Below are positions 9,403-18,058 of a stretch of 33,462 nt of DNA, piece after piece. The DNA comes from Gammaproteobacteria bacterium (GTDB lineage: Bacteria > Pseudomonadota > Gammaproteobacteria > Pseudomonadales > Azotimanducaceae): positions 1 to 33,462 of the forward strand of contig JAPOYI010000041.1 of assembly GCA_026706665.1 (NCBI GenBank), read 5' to 3'. Each line of letters begins with the position of its first letter. The first letter of the stretch is position 1. Both the position numbers and the translations under genes were made by a program. The notes under the pieces are model-generated. The model ran no database searches. It saw only the letters and a program-made list of their open reading frames with translations, and was not told the origin of the DNA.

Positions 9403-10800
9403 TCAGGACCCTGCTGCCCCCGGAATACGGAGCACCTGCCCGACGTGGATCCGGTCCCCCTTGATGCCGTTGGCCGCGCGCAGCGCTCCCATCGAAACGC
9501 GGTAGCGCAGGGCGATCTCCGACAGTGTGTCGCCGCGCTGGATGACGTAGCGAAAGCCACCGGCGGCGACGCGCGCCGCGATCAGGGTGTCGGGCGGCGG
9601 GTTCTTGACGACGTAGGCGCGAATACCGTCGCCGATGGCGCGCGCCAGGCGTCTCTGGTACGCGGGGTTCGTCAGCAGGCGAGCGTCTTCCGGATTGGTA
9701 AGGAAGCCCGTCTCGATCAGTACCGCTGGTACGCCGGCAGCCCTCAACACGGCGAAGTTCTGCAACCGGGTGGTCGGCTTGTGGAGGCGGGCGGTGGGCG
9801 CCAGCGATCGAAGAATGGTGTCTCCGATTTCGATTCCCCCGGCTTGACTGAACCCCAGCGACAGGTCGACGAGCGTCTCCGCGACGTGGGAGGGCTGACC
9901 ATCGAGCGAGATGCCCCCGACCCCGCCGACGCCGCCTATCAGGTCGGATTTGTTCTCTCTTTCCGCCAGGATGCGGGCGGCCTCGGATGAACTGCCGCGC
10001 TCGGACAGCGCGAAGATGTGAGCGCCCCGAACCCTCGGCATGCGGAAGGCGTCGGCGTGTATCGAAATGAAGAGGTGGGCCGAGTGCTTCCGGACCATCT
10101 CGGCGCGCTGCCGCAGACCGACGTAGTAGTCGCCCTCGCGGGCCATGACCGTGCGGTATCCCTCCGTCCCGTTCAGGTCCCTTTCCAGCGCTCTCGCAAC
10201 GGCGAGGGCGATGTCTTTCTCCTTTACTCCGCCGACACCCGTGGCGCCATGGTCATCTCCACCGTGGCCGGCGTCCACCACCACCACGACATCGCGCTCG
10301 CCGTCCGGCATGCGGATTATGGGTGATGGCCTCCTTCGCTCGATGGCGTGGAGGTCGACGACGAGCCGGTATCCGTACGGCTCGATGGGATTGAGTTGGA
10401 AGTGCCTGGGATCGACCTGCTCGGCAACGTCGAGCACGATGCGGTAGGCCCCGTCCGGGCGCGCCGCACGCCGGATCCGCTTGATCAGGTCGCTGTCCTT
10501 TTTCGGCAGCGCGATCGTCGCCTCGGGGCTCGTGTCCTTGAGATCGATGACGACCCGCAACGGATTCTCCAGGGAAAAGACCTTGTAGGCGACCTTGGTG
10601 CTGGTGTCGAAGACCACGCGCGTGTGGTCGGGAGCGTCGTGGGTGCGGATTCCTTCGAGATCGGCGGCATTTCCGGCGGTCGCGGCCGCGACCGCGGCGG
10701 CAAGGGAAAGCGCCGGAAGTCCTCGGAGCCCTCGGCGGGCGCCGGCCCGGCTATGGTCGCAAGGACCGGTGGTCGACCATTTCAAGCAGTCTGCCTCCAT
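9403..10800 (-). CDS. N-acetylmuramoyl-L-alanine amidase (AmiB/AmiC type) with AMIN and LysM domains
   Basis: This periplasmic zinc enzyme cuts the amide bond between MurNAc and the stem peptide, splitting septal peptidoglycan during cell separation. The 465-residue frame has a signal sequence ending near ATAGNA-A (46), an AMIN domain (about 48-150), an Amidase_3 domain with zinc ligands His179 (DAGHGG), Glu194 and His248 (FISIHAD) and catalytic Glu363 (VLIETGF), and a C-terminal LysM domain (418-460, YVIQRGDTLSEIA). The start is uncertain: the ATG at 10800 and the TTG at 10785 both overlap tsaE and give a long n-region before the hydrophobic core. AmiB- and AmiC-type names are not separable by eye. 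Confidence 0.92.
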   Translation of the reverse strand: MEADCLKWSTTGPCDHSRAGARRGLRGLPALSLAAAVAAATAGNAADLEGIRTHDAPDHTRVVFDTSTKVAYKVFSLENPLRVVIDLKDTSPEATIALPKKDSDLIKRIRRAARPDGAYRIVLDVAEQVDPRHFQLNPIEPYGYRLVVDLHAIERRRPSPIIRMPDGERDVVVVVDAGHGGDDHGATGVGGVKEKDIALAVARALERDLNGTEGYRTVMAREGDYYVGLRQRAEMVRKHSAHLFISIHADAFRMPRVRGAHIFALSERGSSSEAARILAERENKSDLIGGVGGVGGISLDGQPSHVAETLVDLSLGFSQAGGIEIGDTILRSLAPTARLHKPTTRLQNFAVLRAAGVPAVLIETGFLTNPEDARLLTNPAYQRRLARAIGDGIRAYVVKNPPPDTLIAARVAAGGFRYVIQRGDTLSEIALRYRVSMGALRAANGIKGDRIHVGQVLRIPGAAGS

Positions 10801-11185
10801 CGATCTCGTGGAGTGAAATGTCCACGTCCGGATCGGGCAAGCGGTCCCCTGCGCGCTCCGGCCACTCTATCAATTTTAACGCCGACGACCCCATCAGGTC
10901 ATCGACCCCGATGAATTCGAGTTCTTCCGGGTCGACGATGCGATAGAAATCGAAGTGGAAGATCTCGCGGTCTCCCAGTGCGTAGGGTTCGAGCAGCGTG
11001 TACGTCGGGCTCTTTACCGGGCCGGTATGCCCCAGTCCCCGCAGGATGCCGCGGGCCAGCGTGGTCTTGCCGACACCGAGCTCTCCGCGCAGAAACACCA
11101 GTTCGTCGCCGAGTTGCGCGCTGAGCGCGGTGCCCCAGTCCAGGGTGGCGTCTGCATCGGGCAACTTGACGGTGGTCGTCTTCAA
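10751..11185 (-). CDS. tsaE: tRNA t6A biosynthesis ATPase TsaE
   Basis: TsaE is the ATPase of the TsaBDE complex that installs threonylcarbamoyl on A37 of ANN-decoding tRNAs. The 144-residue protein has the P-loop GELGVGKTT (34-42), SPTYTLLEPY, the HFDFYR segment (77-82) and IEWPER (106-111), all typical. The start is a TTG at 11185 that overlaps the nnr stop as TTGA; no better ATG exists nearby. Its 3' end overlaps the amidase gene by 35-50 bp. Confidence 0.95.
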   Translation of the reverse strand: MKTTTVKLPDADATLDWGTALSAQLGDELVFLRGELGVGKTTLARGILRGLGHTGPVKSPTYTLLEPYALGDREIFHFDFYRIVDPEELEFIGVDDLMGSSALKLIEWPERAGDRLPDPDVDISLHEIDGGRLLEMVDHRSLRP

Positions 11186-12639
11186 CGGTGCCGTTCAACT
11201 CCCAGCCAGAGATGTCGGACGATGTCGCTTGCGACGATGGGTTGCGGCGCCCGCCGGTCCGCGGCCAGGTCGCCCGCCGCCGCGTGAAGGGAAACCCCGG
11301 CTTCGGCGGCGGTCCGGATGTCACGCCCCTGCGCCAGCAGTCCCGCGATGATTCCCGTCAGCACGTCGCCGCTGCCGGCGGTCGCGAGCCCGGGATTCCC
11401 GGCGGTGCAGATCCCCGCGACTTCGCCCCTCTCGGCCACCAGTGTTCCCGCGCCCTTCAGCACCACGACGTTTCCGAATCGTGCGGACAGATCGCGCGCG
11501 GCGGCGGGCCGGTCGGAAACCGGGGCGCCGCCGAGCAGCCGGGCCGCTTCGCCGGGATGCGGTGTGAGGATGCTCAACGCCGGCGCGCGAAGATCGCGGG
11601 ATGCAATGAGGTTGAGGCCGTCCGCGTCGATGACCGCCGGCTTGCCGGTCGAAAGGGCCTCGTCCAGCAATTGCTCTCCCCACGGTTGTCGCCCGAGGCC
11701 GGGGCCGACGGCCACGACTGTGCAGGCCTCCAGCAGATCGCTGATGTCGTCGCCCTCCGATACGCCGCGCACCATCAGTTCCGGCATCCGCGCGAGGATG
11801 GGGGCGCGATGTTCAGGCCGGGTCAGGATGCTGACCAGTCCGCAACCGGTGCGCAGTGCCGCTTCCCCGGCAAGCAGCGTGGCGCCCCCCATGCCGCGCT
11901 CGCCGCCGATGACGAGCACGTGGCCGAACTGGTTCTTGTGTCCGGACCGCGGGCGTTCGGAGGGCGGAGGCGGGGAGACCACGGGGATGCCGGAGACGGC
12001 ATCGTAGATCCCGGCGGGGACCCCGAGGGCATCGAAGACGACTTCCCCGGCGTGATCCACTCCTTCGCCGGTGTGCAGGCCGAGTTTCTCGCCGATGAAG
12101 GTCACGGTGACGTCGGCACGGATCGCCGCACCCAATGTCGCGCCCGAGTCGGCGGAGATGCCGCTCGGGAGGTCGATGGCGAGAACCGGTCTGCCAGCGG
12201 CATTGATGGCCTCTATCGCTGCCCGGTACTGCGGCCGAAGCTCTCCCGTCGCGCCCGTTCCGAGCAGGGCGTCCACGACGACACGGCCGGCGACATCGAG
12301 CGACGCGTCGCCGCGCGGGACGCCGACATCTGCGGCCCAGTCGCGGGCGGTGGCCGCGTCGCCCTTCAGCCTGGCGGGATCGCCGACCTGGAGGAGTTGC
12401 GTGTCTATCCCGGCTTCGACGGCCATGCCGGCAACGATGTAGCCGTCGCCGGCGTTGTTCCCCGATCCGCAGGCGACCGTGATTGCGCGGCAGTCCGGCC
12501 AGCGGCGCCGCAACGTCTCGAAAGCCGCGCGGCCGGCGCGGCGCATCAGGCTGATCCCGGGAATGCCGTGGGTCTCGATGGCCGTTCGGTCGAGCTGCCG
12601 AACCTCGGCCGCGGTGTAGACTCTGCCGGGGCGGTGCAT
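11182..12639 (-). CDS. nnr: Bifunctional NAD(P)H-hydrate repair enzyme (epimerase and dehydratase)
   Basis: The protein repairs hydrated NAD(P)H: the N-terminal YjeF_N half (about 1-225) epimerises R- and S-NAD(P)HX, and the C-terminal half (about 235-480) dehydrates the S form using ADP. Visible pieces are CGSGNNAGDGYIVA and DALLGTGATGEL in the first half, and GHKNQFGHVLVIGG, DADGLNL, LTPHPGEAARLLG and TAGSGDVLTGIIAG in the second. The 485-residue length fits the fused bacterial enzyme. The ATG at 12639 lies only 25 bp from the preferred queG start on the other strand, so each promoter probably lies within the other gene. tsaE follows with a 4-bp overlap. Confidence 0.96.
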   Translation of the reverse strand: MHRPGRVYTAAEVRQLDRTAIETHGIPGISLMRRAGRAAFETLRRRWPDCRAITVACGSGNNAGDGYIVAGMAVEAGIDTQLLQVGDPARLKGDAATARDWAADVGVPRGDASLDVAGRVVVDALLGTGATGELRPQYRAAIEAINAAGRPVLAIDLPSGISADSGATLGAAIRADVTVTFIGEKLGLHTGEGVDHAGEVVFDALGVPAGIYDAVSGIPVVSPPPPSERPRSGHKNQFGHVLVIGGERGMGGATLLAGEAALRTGCGLVSILTRPEHRAPILARMPELMVRGVSEGDDISDLLEACTVVAVGPGLGRQPWGEQLLDEALSTGKPAVIDADGLNLIASRDLRAPALSILTPHPGEAARLLGGAPVSDRPAAARDLSARFGNVVVLKGAGTLVAERGEVAGICTAGNPGLATAGSGDVLTGIIAGLLAQGRDIRTAAEAGVSLHAAAGDLAADRRAPQPIVASDIVRHLWLGVERHR

Positions 12640-12664
12640 GGCGAAATTATACGCGCGCGACCGG

Positions 12665-13750
12665 ATGGACCTTGACGAGCTGGCGGACGATATCCGCGCC
12701 TGGGCTTCGGAACTGGGATTTCAGCAGGTCGGAATCACCGACACCGACCTGTCCCGATGCTCGGAAGACCTGCGCCGCTGGATCGGCCAGGGGCTGCACG
12801 GGACGATGGGCTACATGGCGCGCAACGTGGAGAAGCGCCTGCATCCCGAGCGCCTGGTCGATTCCACGATACGGATCATCTCGGCGCGAATGGACTACAT
12901 GCCGGGCGACTCGATGCCGCCGCTGCCGGAGAACGACGGCAGCGCCTACCTCGCCCGCTATGCCCTCGGCCGCGATTACCACAAGACCGTGCGGCGGCGA
13001 CTGGCGCGGCTTGCCAGCCGTATCAATGCGCGCGCGGGCGGCCGTTACCGCGCCTTCACAGATTCGGCGCCAGTACTGGAAAAACCCCTCGCGAACAAGG
13101 CGGGTATCGGATGGACGGGAAAGAACACGCTGCTACTGAGCGAAGACGCGGGCTCGATGTTCTTCCTGGGGGAGATCTATACGAACATCCCGTTGCCGGT
13201 GTCCACCATCGGAGTGTCGGACCAATGCGGCGCCTGCAAGGCATGCATCAACGTCTGCCCGACCGGCGCCATCGCCGGCCCCCGGCGGCTGGACGCCAGG
13301 AAGTGCATCTCCTATCTCACCATCGAGCACAAGGGCACCATTCCGCTGGAACTTCGGGAGGCAGTCGGCAACCGGGTTTTCGGTTGCGACGACTGTCAGC
13401 TCGTGTGTCCCTGGAACCGGTATGCCATGAGGACGGCGGAAGCGGACTTTGCGCCGCGCCACGGGCTCGACAGCGCGAGCCTGGCCGAGCTCCTGAGTTG
13501 GGACGAAGCGACCTTCTCGGCGAAGACCGAGGGAATGGCATTGCGGCGCGTCAACTACCGGCAATGGGTCCGCAACCTCGCCGTGGCGGCGGGAAATGCG
13601 CCTTGCGGGAGGAGGCTCGTCGACCTGCTGCGCCAGCGGCGGGCGGATGCGGACGAGATGGTCGCCGAGCACATCGACTGGGCACTTGCGCGCCAGGCGA
13701 AAGGCCGGGCGATCAGGGTGTGTGGAAGAACCGCTCCCGGTAGAACCTGA
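12665..13750 (+). CDS. queG: Epoxyqueuosine reductase QueG
   Basis: QueG performs the last step of queuosine synthesis, reducing epoxyqueuosine to queuosine in tRNA with a cobalamin and two [4Fe-4S] clusters. I choose the ATG at 12665 (MDLDELADDIRAW, 361 residues); an in-frame ATG at 12638 adds nine residues and would overlap nnr. Cluster ligands are in CGACKACINVCPTGA (Cys188, 191, 194, 198) and in C214 with FGCDDCQLVCPWN (Cys241, 244, 248). The substrate-binding N-terminal half with TDSAPVLEKPLANKAGIGWTG is well conserved. The 3' end overlaps the convergent orn gene by 38 bp. Confidence 0.96.
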   Translation: MDLDELADDIRAWASELGFQQVGITDTDLSRCSEDLRRWIGQGLHGTMGYMARNVEKRLHPERLVDSTIRIISARMDYMPGDSMPPLPENDGSAYLARYALGRDYHKTVRRRLARLASRINARAGGRYRAFTDSAPVLEKPLANKAGIGWTGKNTLLLSEDAGSMFFLGEIYTNIPLPVSTIGVSDQCGACKACINVCPTGAIAGPRRLDARKCISYLTIEHKGTIPLELREAVGNRVFGCDDCQLVCPWNRYAMRTAEADFAPRHGLDSASLAELLSWDEATFSAKTEGMALRRVNYRQWVRNLAVAAGNAPCGRRLVDLLRQRRADADEMVAEHIDWALARQAKGRAIRVCGRTAPGRT

Positions 13751-14252
13751 GTTCGTCGATCGACTCGCGAATGTCCTCCAGCGCGCGGTGGGCATTGGCC
13801 TTCCGTCTTTGCGAGATGAGTTCCGGGTGCCAGCGGAACGCGAGTTCCTTGATGCTGGAGACGTCGATGATCCGGTAGTGCAGGAAGGCCGCGACTTCCG
13901 GCATGTACTTGATGAGGAACCGCCGGTCCTGCCATATCGTATTGCCGCAGAGCGGCGACGTGTCCGGAGTCGTATGCCGCTCGAGAAAGTCCAGCGTCCG
14001 CGCCTCGGCTTCGATGAGCGGCACGCCGTCCTGCCGCACGCGGTCGATGAGTCCGGAGGCGGTGTGGTGCTCGGTGTTCCACTCGTTCATGCGGGCAAGT
14101 GCCGACTCCGGTTGCGAAACGGCCAGCACCGGCCCTTCCGCGATCGCGTTGAGTTCGCTGTCGGTAACGATGGTCGCGATTTCGAGGATGACGTCCACCT
14201 CGGGGTCGAGGCCGGTCATCTCCATGTCCATCCAGACGAGGTGCGGCGGCAT
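13713..14252 (-). CDS. orn: Oligoribonuclease
   Basis: Orn is the DEDDh 3'-5' exonuclease that degrades short RNA, above all dinucleotides such as pGpG, and so closes the c-di-GMP degradation route. The ATG at 14252 gives MPPHLVWMDMEMTGLDP, matching the family start; the frame runs on upstream to 14342 but that part is not conserved. The product is 179 residues with DMEMTGLDP (metal Asp and Glu), NTEHH, CGNTIWQDRRFL and the catalytic His in AHRALEDI. No strong ribosome binding site is seen. The gene converges on queG and is divergent from the downstream rhodanese. Confidence 0.96.
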   Translation of the reverse strand: MPPHLVWMDMEMTGLDPEVDVILEIATIVTDSELNAIAEGPVLAVSQPESALARMNEWNTEHHTASGLIDRVRQDGVPLIEAEARTLDFLERHTTPDTSPLCGNTIWQDRRFLIKYMPEVAAFLHYRIIDVSSIKELAFRWHPELISQRRKANAHRALEDIRESIDELRFYRERFFHTP

Positions 14253-14326
14253 GCTTCGCTGCCCGATGGGTAACTGGATCCTGGAGCATATATCATTCGC
14301 CGCGACCTCAATCAGCCAGGTTATCC

Positions 14327-15133
14327 GTGACCAGACCCGCAACCATCACGGTCGAAGAACTGGCCGGGCAATCGCCCGAAAACGATCTCCTCATCGTGCA
14401 GGTCACCGAGCCTGCGATGTTTGCCCAGGCCCGGATTCCGGGTGCGGTGCATGTTGCGCCGGCGGATCTCGTCCGGGGCCAGCCTCCGGCGCCCGGGGAA
14501 CTGCCGTCCGAACCGGCGCTGACCGCCCTGTTCCGCCGCATCGGCCTGACTCGGGAACGGACCGTCGTGGCCTGCGACGACGAAGGCGGCGGTTGGGCGG
14601 GCCGCCTGGCCTGGACGCTGGACGTGATCGGCCACCACGACTGGCTGTATCTCGACGGCGGTATGCATGCATGGGAGGCAGCCGGATTCCCGTTTGAGTC
14701 GGGGCCGTCATCGGCGCCTCCTCCCTCCGATATCGAAGTCGCCGTCAGCACCGATCCAATCGCGCGCATCGACGCCGTGCGGGAGTCGCTGGGACAGGCG
14801 GACGCGACGATCTGGGACTGTCGCAGCGCCGAGGAATTCGCGGGCATCAAGCCCACTGCGGCCCGCAACGGTCACATCCCGGGTGCCACGCATCTCGACT
14901 GGCTGGAGCTGATCGACCGCGCTCGCAACATGCGCCTGATCGAGAATCTCTCCGAGTCCCTTGCGGCGCGGGGCATCTCCCCGGAGCGGAACGTGATCGT
15001 TCACTGCCAGACGCACCACCGCTCGGGACTCGCCTACATGGCGGCGCGCCTGCTCGGTTTTCCCCGGATTCGCGCCTACCCCGGGTCCTGGTCGGAGTGG
15101 GGAAACCGCGACGACACGCCGATTGAATGTTGA
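14327..15133 (+). CDS. rhdA: Two-domain sulfurtransferase (RhdA-type rhodanese)
   Basis: This is a tandem rhodanese of 268 residues that moves sulfane sulfur from donors such as thiosulfate to thiophilic acceptors. The C-terminal domain carries the active loop HCQTHHRSG with catalytic Cys227, the loop I know from Azotobacter vinelandii RhdA. The N-terminal domain (1-125) is inactive by family precedent but keeps CDDEGGGWAGRL. The start is the GTG at 14327, with a weak AGG upstream. The gene overlaps psd by 7 bp, and the same sulfurtransferase-psd pair occurs in Pseudomonas. A 3-mercaptopyruvate preference (SseA) is less likely because SseA loops read CGSGVTA. Confidence 0.93.
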   Translation: MTRPATITVEELAGQSPENDLLIVQVTEPAMFAQARIPGAVHVAPADLVRGQPPAPGELPSEPALTALFRRIGLTRERTVVACDDEGGGWAGRLAWTLDVIGHHDWLYLDGGMHAWEAAGFPFESGPSSAPPPSDIEVAVSTDPIARIDAVRESLGQADATIWDCRSAEEFAGIKPTAARNGHIPGATHLDWLELIDRARNMRLIENLSESLAARGISPERNVIVHCQTHHRSGLAYMAARLLGFPRIRAYPGSWSEWGNRDDTPIEC

Positions 15134-15945
15134 ATCCTGCCGCGCTGTACCAGGCGCTGCCGACCCAGGCCATCTCGCGCCTGGCGGGGCTCCTTGGCCG
15201 AACCGAGATCCGTCCCGTAGCGCAGGCCCTGATCGGCGCCTTCGCGCATCACTACGGGGTCGACCTGAGCGAAGCGGAACGCCGGTCGCCTGAAGACTAC
15301 CGGTCGTTCAACGATTTCTTCGCGCGTCGCTTGAAGCCCGGCGCGCGGCCCATCGACGAGGATGCGCGGGCTGTTGTCAGTCCGTCGGACGGATATTTGA
15401 GTCAGTTCGGCATCGTCGAGGACCGTTGCCTGTTGCAGGCCAAGGGCCACAGGTTCTCGGTACGGGCGCTGTTGACGGACGCGGACCTGGCTCGACGCTA
15501 CGAGGGCGGCGCGTACGTCACGGTCTACCTCTCACCCAGGGACTACCATCGCGTCCACGCGCCGGCCGCTGGTCGCCTTGCGCGCACCATCGAGGTTCCC
15601 GGACGGCTGTTTCCCGTTAACGAAGGCTCGCAGGCTTCCATCGCGGGGCTCTTTTGCCGCAACGAGCGGTTGGTCTGCGACTTCGATACCTGCGCCCTGG
15701 TATTCGTCGGCGCTCTGATCGTCGCGAGTGTCGAAACGGCCTGGGAGGGGGGGCCGCGGTCGCCCTACGGCACGTACCTGGTGCGTCCGGCCGGAAAGTG
15801 CTTTGGTCGCGCGGAGGAGGTGGGCCGGTTCCTGCTCGGCTCCACGGTAATCGTGTTGTTTCCCCCGGGCGCGGTCGATCTGGACCCTGCCCTCAAGGCC
15901 GGCATGCCCATCCGCATGGGTGAACGTATCGGCCTGTCGGGTTAG
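15127..15945 (+). CDS. psd: Phosphatidylserine decarboxylase
   Basis: Psd makes phosphatidylethanolamine from phosphatidylserine at the inner membrane. The 272-residue proenzyme self-cleaves within LGST to give an alpha chain with an N-terminal pyruvoyl group; cleavage falls between Gly238 and Ser239. The charge-relay partners Asp88 (SPSDGYL) and His144 (RDYHRVHAP) are present. The stretch before the cleavage site, after GALIVASVETAW, is shorter than in E. coli Psd, which accounts for the smaller size. The ATG at 15127 overlaps the rhodanese stop. The last 4 bp overlap the end of convergent epmA. Confidence 0.95.
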   Translation: MLNPAALYQALPTQAISRLAGLLGRTEIRPVAQALIGAFAHHYGVDLSEAERRSPEDYRSFNDFFARRLKPGARPIDEDARAVVSPSDGYLSQFGIVEDRCLLQAKGHRFSVRALLTDADLARRYEGGAYVTVYLSPRDYHRVHAPAAGRLARTIEVPGRLFPVNEGSQASIAGLFCRNERLVCDFDTCALVFVGALIVASVETAWEGGPRSPYGTYLVRPAGKCFGRAEEVGRFLLGSTVIVLFPPGAVDLDPALKAGMPIRMGERIGLSG

Positions 15946-16799
15946 GCGCGTCCATCCGGGAACGGCATGACATCCGCCACGGCACGGGCGCCGATCTTGA
16001 GCGCCACCAAGCGATCGAAGCCGACCGCAACGCCGGCGCAGTCCGGCAAGCCGCGGGCGTGCGCCGCCAGGAATGCCCTGTCGATGTCGGGAACCGACCG
16101 ATCCCGTTCGCACCGCGCCAGGTTGTCGGCGGTGAGGCGTCGCGCGAGTTCCTCGACGTCGGTGAGTTCGTGGTATCCGTTCGCGACCTCGATGCCGTCG
16201 ATGACAAGTTCGAACCGGTCTGCGACGCCGTTCGAGATCCGCGCCAGGGCCGCTTGGCGCGCCGGGTAGCGCGTGACGAATACACGCTTGTCCCGGAGCC
16301 GTGCGACGGCGACGGCGATGGCGAGGTCGAGTTCATCGGTGGTGGCGTCGTCAATGTCGAGGGCCGTCAGGCTTGCGAAAGTGCGCCGCTCGTAATCCGA
16401 GGGTCCGAGCAGCGCGTCGGTAAGCGCGGCCAGTTCGCGCATCAGGTCGTCGGCGTCGAAGCCGAGGTGGTACCACTCGAGCATGGTGAATTCGGTGTTG
16501 TGCCAGCGGCCGGCCTCGTCCGCCCTGAACACGGGACCGATGCTGAAGATTGATGGGCCGCCGGCGGCGAGCAGGCGTTTCATGTGGTACTCCGGAGACG
16601 GCTGAAGGAAGCGACCGTCCTCGGTTCGGATGCACTCGATCGCCGGATCGGTGACGGCGTGCCGGCCGAGCACAGGCATCTGTACCTCGAGGACATCGCG
16701 CTCCTCGAAGAAGCGGCGGGTGATGCGGAGCATGCGGGCGCGCTCCATGAGCGCCTCGATGTCGCAGGAGGGTTCCCAGCAGGATCCGTCTGACGTCAA
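15942..16799 (-). CDS. epmA: EF-P--(R)-beta-lysine ligase EpmA (PoxA/GenX)
   Basis: EpmA, a truncated lysyl-tRNA-synthetase-like enzyme, attaches (R)-beta-lysine to Lys34 of elongation factor P. The 285-residue product lacks an anticodon-binding domain and shows class II motifs: [19 protein letters not shown] (motif 2, about 91-109) and [16 protein letters not shown] (motif 3). The start is a TTG at 16799 that overlaps the efp stop as TTGA; it is preferred over the ATG at 16748 because the N-terminal [14 protein letters not shown] aligns with the E. coli enzyme. epmB, which makes the beta-lysine, is not in this window. Confidence 0.94.
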   Translation of the reverse strand: MTSDGSCWEPSCDIEALMERARMLRITRRFFEERDVLEVQMPVLGRHAVTDPAIECIRTEDGRFLQPSPEYHMKRLLAAGGPSIFSIGPVFRADEAGRWHNTEFTMLEWYHLGFDADDLMRELAALTDALLGPSDYERRTFASLTALDIDDATTDELDLAIAVAVARLRDKRVFVTRYPARQAALARISNGVADRFELVIDGIEVANGYHELTDVEELARRLTADNLARCERDRSVPDIDRAFLAAHARGLPDCAGVAVGFDRLVALKIGARAVADVMPFPDGRA

Positions 16800-17368
16800 C
16801 TCTTGACCCGGCTGACGTATTCCCCGGTGCGCGTGTCGATTCGAAGGACATCACCGATGTTGACGAACAGGGGCACCTTGACAGTGGCGCCGGTCGACAA
16901 CGTGGCGGGCTTGGTCGCCCCCTGTGCGGTGTCTCCCCTGAGCCCCGGGTCGGTCTCCGCGACCTCGAGGTCGACGAAGTTCGGAGGGGTAACGGAAATC
17001 GGGTCGCCGTTCCACAGCGTGACCGTGAACGTATCCTGCTCCTTCAGCCAGTCTCGCGCCTGGGCCACTGCGGCATCGCCGGCCTCCACCTGTTCGTAGC
17101 TGCCGTCGGTCTTCATGAAGTGCCAGAACTGCCCGTCGGTGTAGAGGTACTCCATTTCGGCCTCCATGACGTCGGCAGCTTCGATGGTCTCGCCGCTCTT
17201 GAACGTGCGCTCCCAGACGCGACCGGTCTTCAGGTTGCGGAACTTGACGCGGTTGAAGGCCTGTCCCTTCCCGGGCTTCACGAATTCGTTCTCGATGATC
17301 GAGCACGGGTCCGCCTCGAGCAGCACCTTCAATCCGGCGCGAAATTCATTGGTCGCGTAGATGGCCAT
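16796..17368 (-). CDS. efp: Translation elongation factor P
   Basis: EF-P rescues ribosomes stalled at polyproline stretches. The 190-residue protein begins [20 protein letters not shown] and carries the modification loop [11 protein letters not shown] with Lys34, the site used by the EpmAB pathway. The C-terminal [16 protein letters not shown] is canonical. The ATG at 17368 is unambiguous. efp and epmA form a two-gene unit with a 4-bp overlap, directly linking the factor and its ligase. The 81-bp gap to the upstream cytochrome operon must hold any private promoter. Confidence 0.97.
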   Translation of the reverse strand: MAIYATNEFRAGLKVLLEADPCSIIENEFVKPGKGQAFNRVKFRNLKTGRVWERTFKSGETIEAADVMEAEMEYLYTDGQFWHFMKTDGSYEQVEAGDAAVAQARDWLKEQDTFTVTLWNGDPISVTPPNFVDLEVAETDPGLRGDTAQGATKPATLSTGATVKVPLFVNIGDVLRIDTRTGEYVSRVKS

Positions 17369-17407
17369 GGTTCAGCCGTACCGGAAAAACCGAATGATAA
17401 CGCGACG

Positions 17408-17437
17408 GGCCTGCAGGACAGAACGTCCCTGCAGGCC
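17408..17437 (-). terminator. Hairpin after the cytochrome operon
   Basis: A perfect 10-bp stem, GGCCTGCAGG at 17408-17417 with CCTGCAGGCC at 17428-17437, lies 13 bp beyond the last cytochrome gene. The minus-strand T-run (TTTTT) comes about 20 nt later rather than at once, so this is a plausible but imperfect intrinsic terminator separating the operon from efp. Confidence 0.45.
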
Positions 17438-17449
17438 GCTGGCGCTGCA

Positions 17450-18016
17450 TCAGTCCATGGGGATGCGAATAACCACACCGCCGATGACGTCGCCGAGCTC
17501 GATGTCGGTGCGCGGCGAGTCCTTGTGGTCGTTGTGGCAATCGACGCAGGCTTCCGAGACCGCGAAGTCGGGATATACGGCGGTGAAGTAACGTTGACCC
17601 CCCAACTCCTCTTCGCCGTAGAACTTCTCTTCGTTGTCGAGGGCGTGTTGCAGGCCCTGCTGCTCCAGGTCGGTTCCGGGACCGTTTTTCCTGTTGATGG
17701 GATGCAGCGACAGCAGCGAATAGGAGAAGTCCTCCGTCTCGTCCGCCACCAGTTCGGCGCCGAAACGAAACATCTGCGCGGGAAGTGGCAGCGCGACGTC
17801 GTCTTCGAAATGCTCGGATGCGGTAATCGCCTCCTCGTCGATCGTCAGGCGCTCCACCACCAGGCGCGTATACACGCTGCGGTCCGCGGACACGACCTGG
17901 TAGATCATGTCGGTCACCTGCGGGTATGGAACGCCGGCATCGTCTGCCGCGGTTGCCGTCAACGTCAACGCCGCGCCGAGTCCGAACGCGAGGCGCTTGA
18001 GGGACTCTCGTTTCAT
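17450..18016 (-). CDS. Periplasmic Tll0287-like (DUF3365) heme protein
   Basis: This 188-residue protein is the third gene of the cytochrome operon. I start it at the ATG at 18016, which has GGGGAG about eight bases upstream and gives a clean signal peptide (MKRESLKRLAFGLGAALT, cut near residue 23-24). One heme-attachment motif, CVDCHNDH, lies at 157-161, inside the C-terminal segment YFTAVYPDFAVSEACVDCHN, then SPRTDIELGDVIGGVVIRIP, the signature of the Tll0287-like/DUF3365 fold. Such domains bind c-type heme and occur alone or as sensor domains. With a multiheme partner upstream it could be a small electron carrier or a redox sensor; the sequence does not decide. Confidence 0.85.
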   Translation of the reverse strand: MKRESLKRLAFGLGAALTLTATAADDAGVPYPQVTDMIYQVVSADRSVYTRLVVERLTIDEEAITASEHFEDDVALPLPAQMFRFGAELVADETEDFSYSLLSLHPINRKNGPGTDLEQQGLQHALDNEEKFYGEEELGGQRYFTAVYPDFAVSEACVDCHNDHKDSPRTDIELGDVIGGVVIRIPMD

Positions 18017-18058
18017 CCGACGATCTCCCCAATTTGAGAGAGTCGAATATAGCAACAT

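Noticed and set aside
6388-9990. A 1200-codon open frame on the plus strand
   Set aside because: It lies antisense to hfq, miaA, mutL and the amidase, all clearly real. Long antisense frames are common in GC-rich DNA, and its translation has no recognisable domain.
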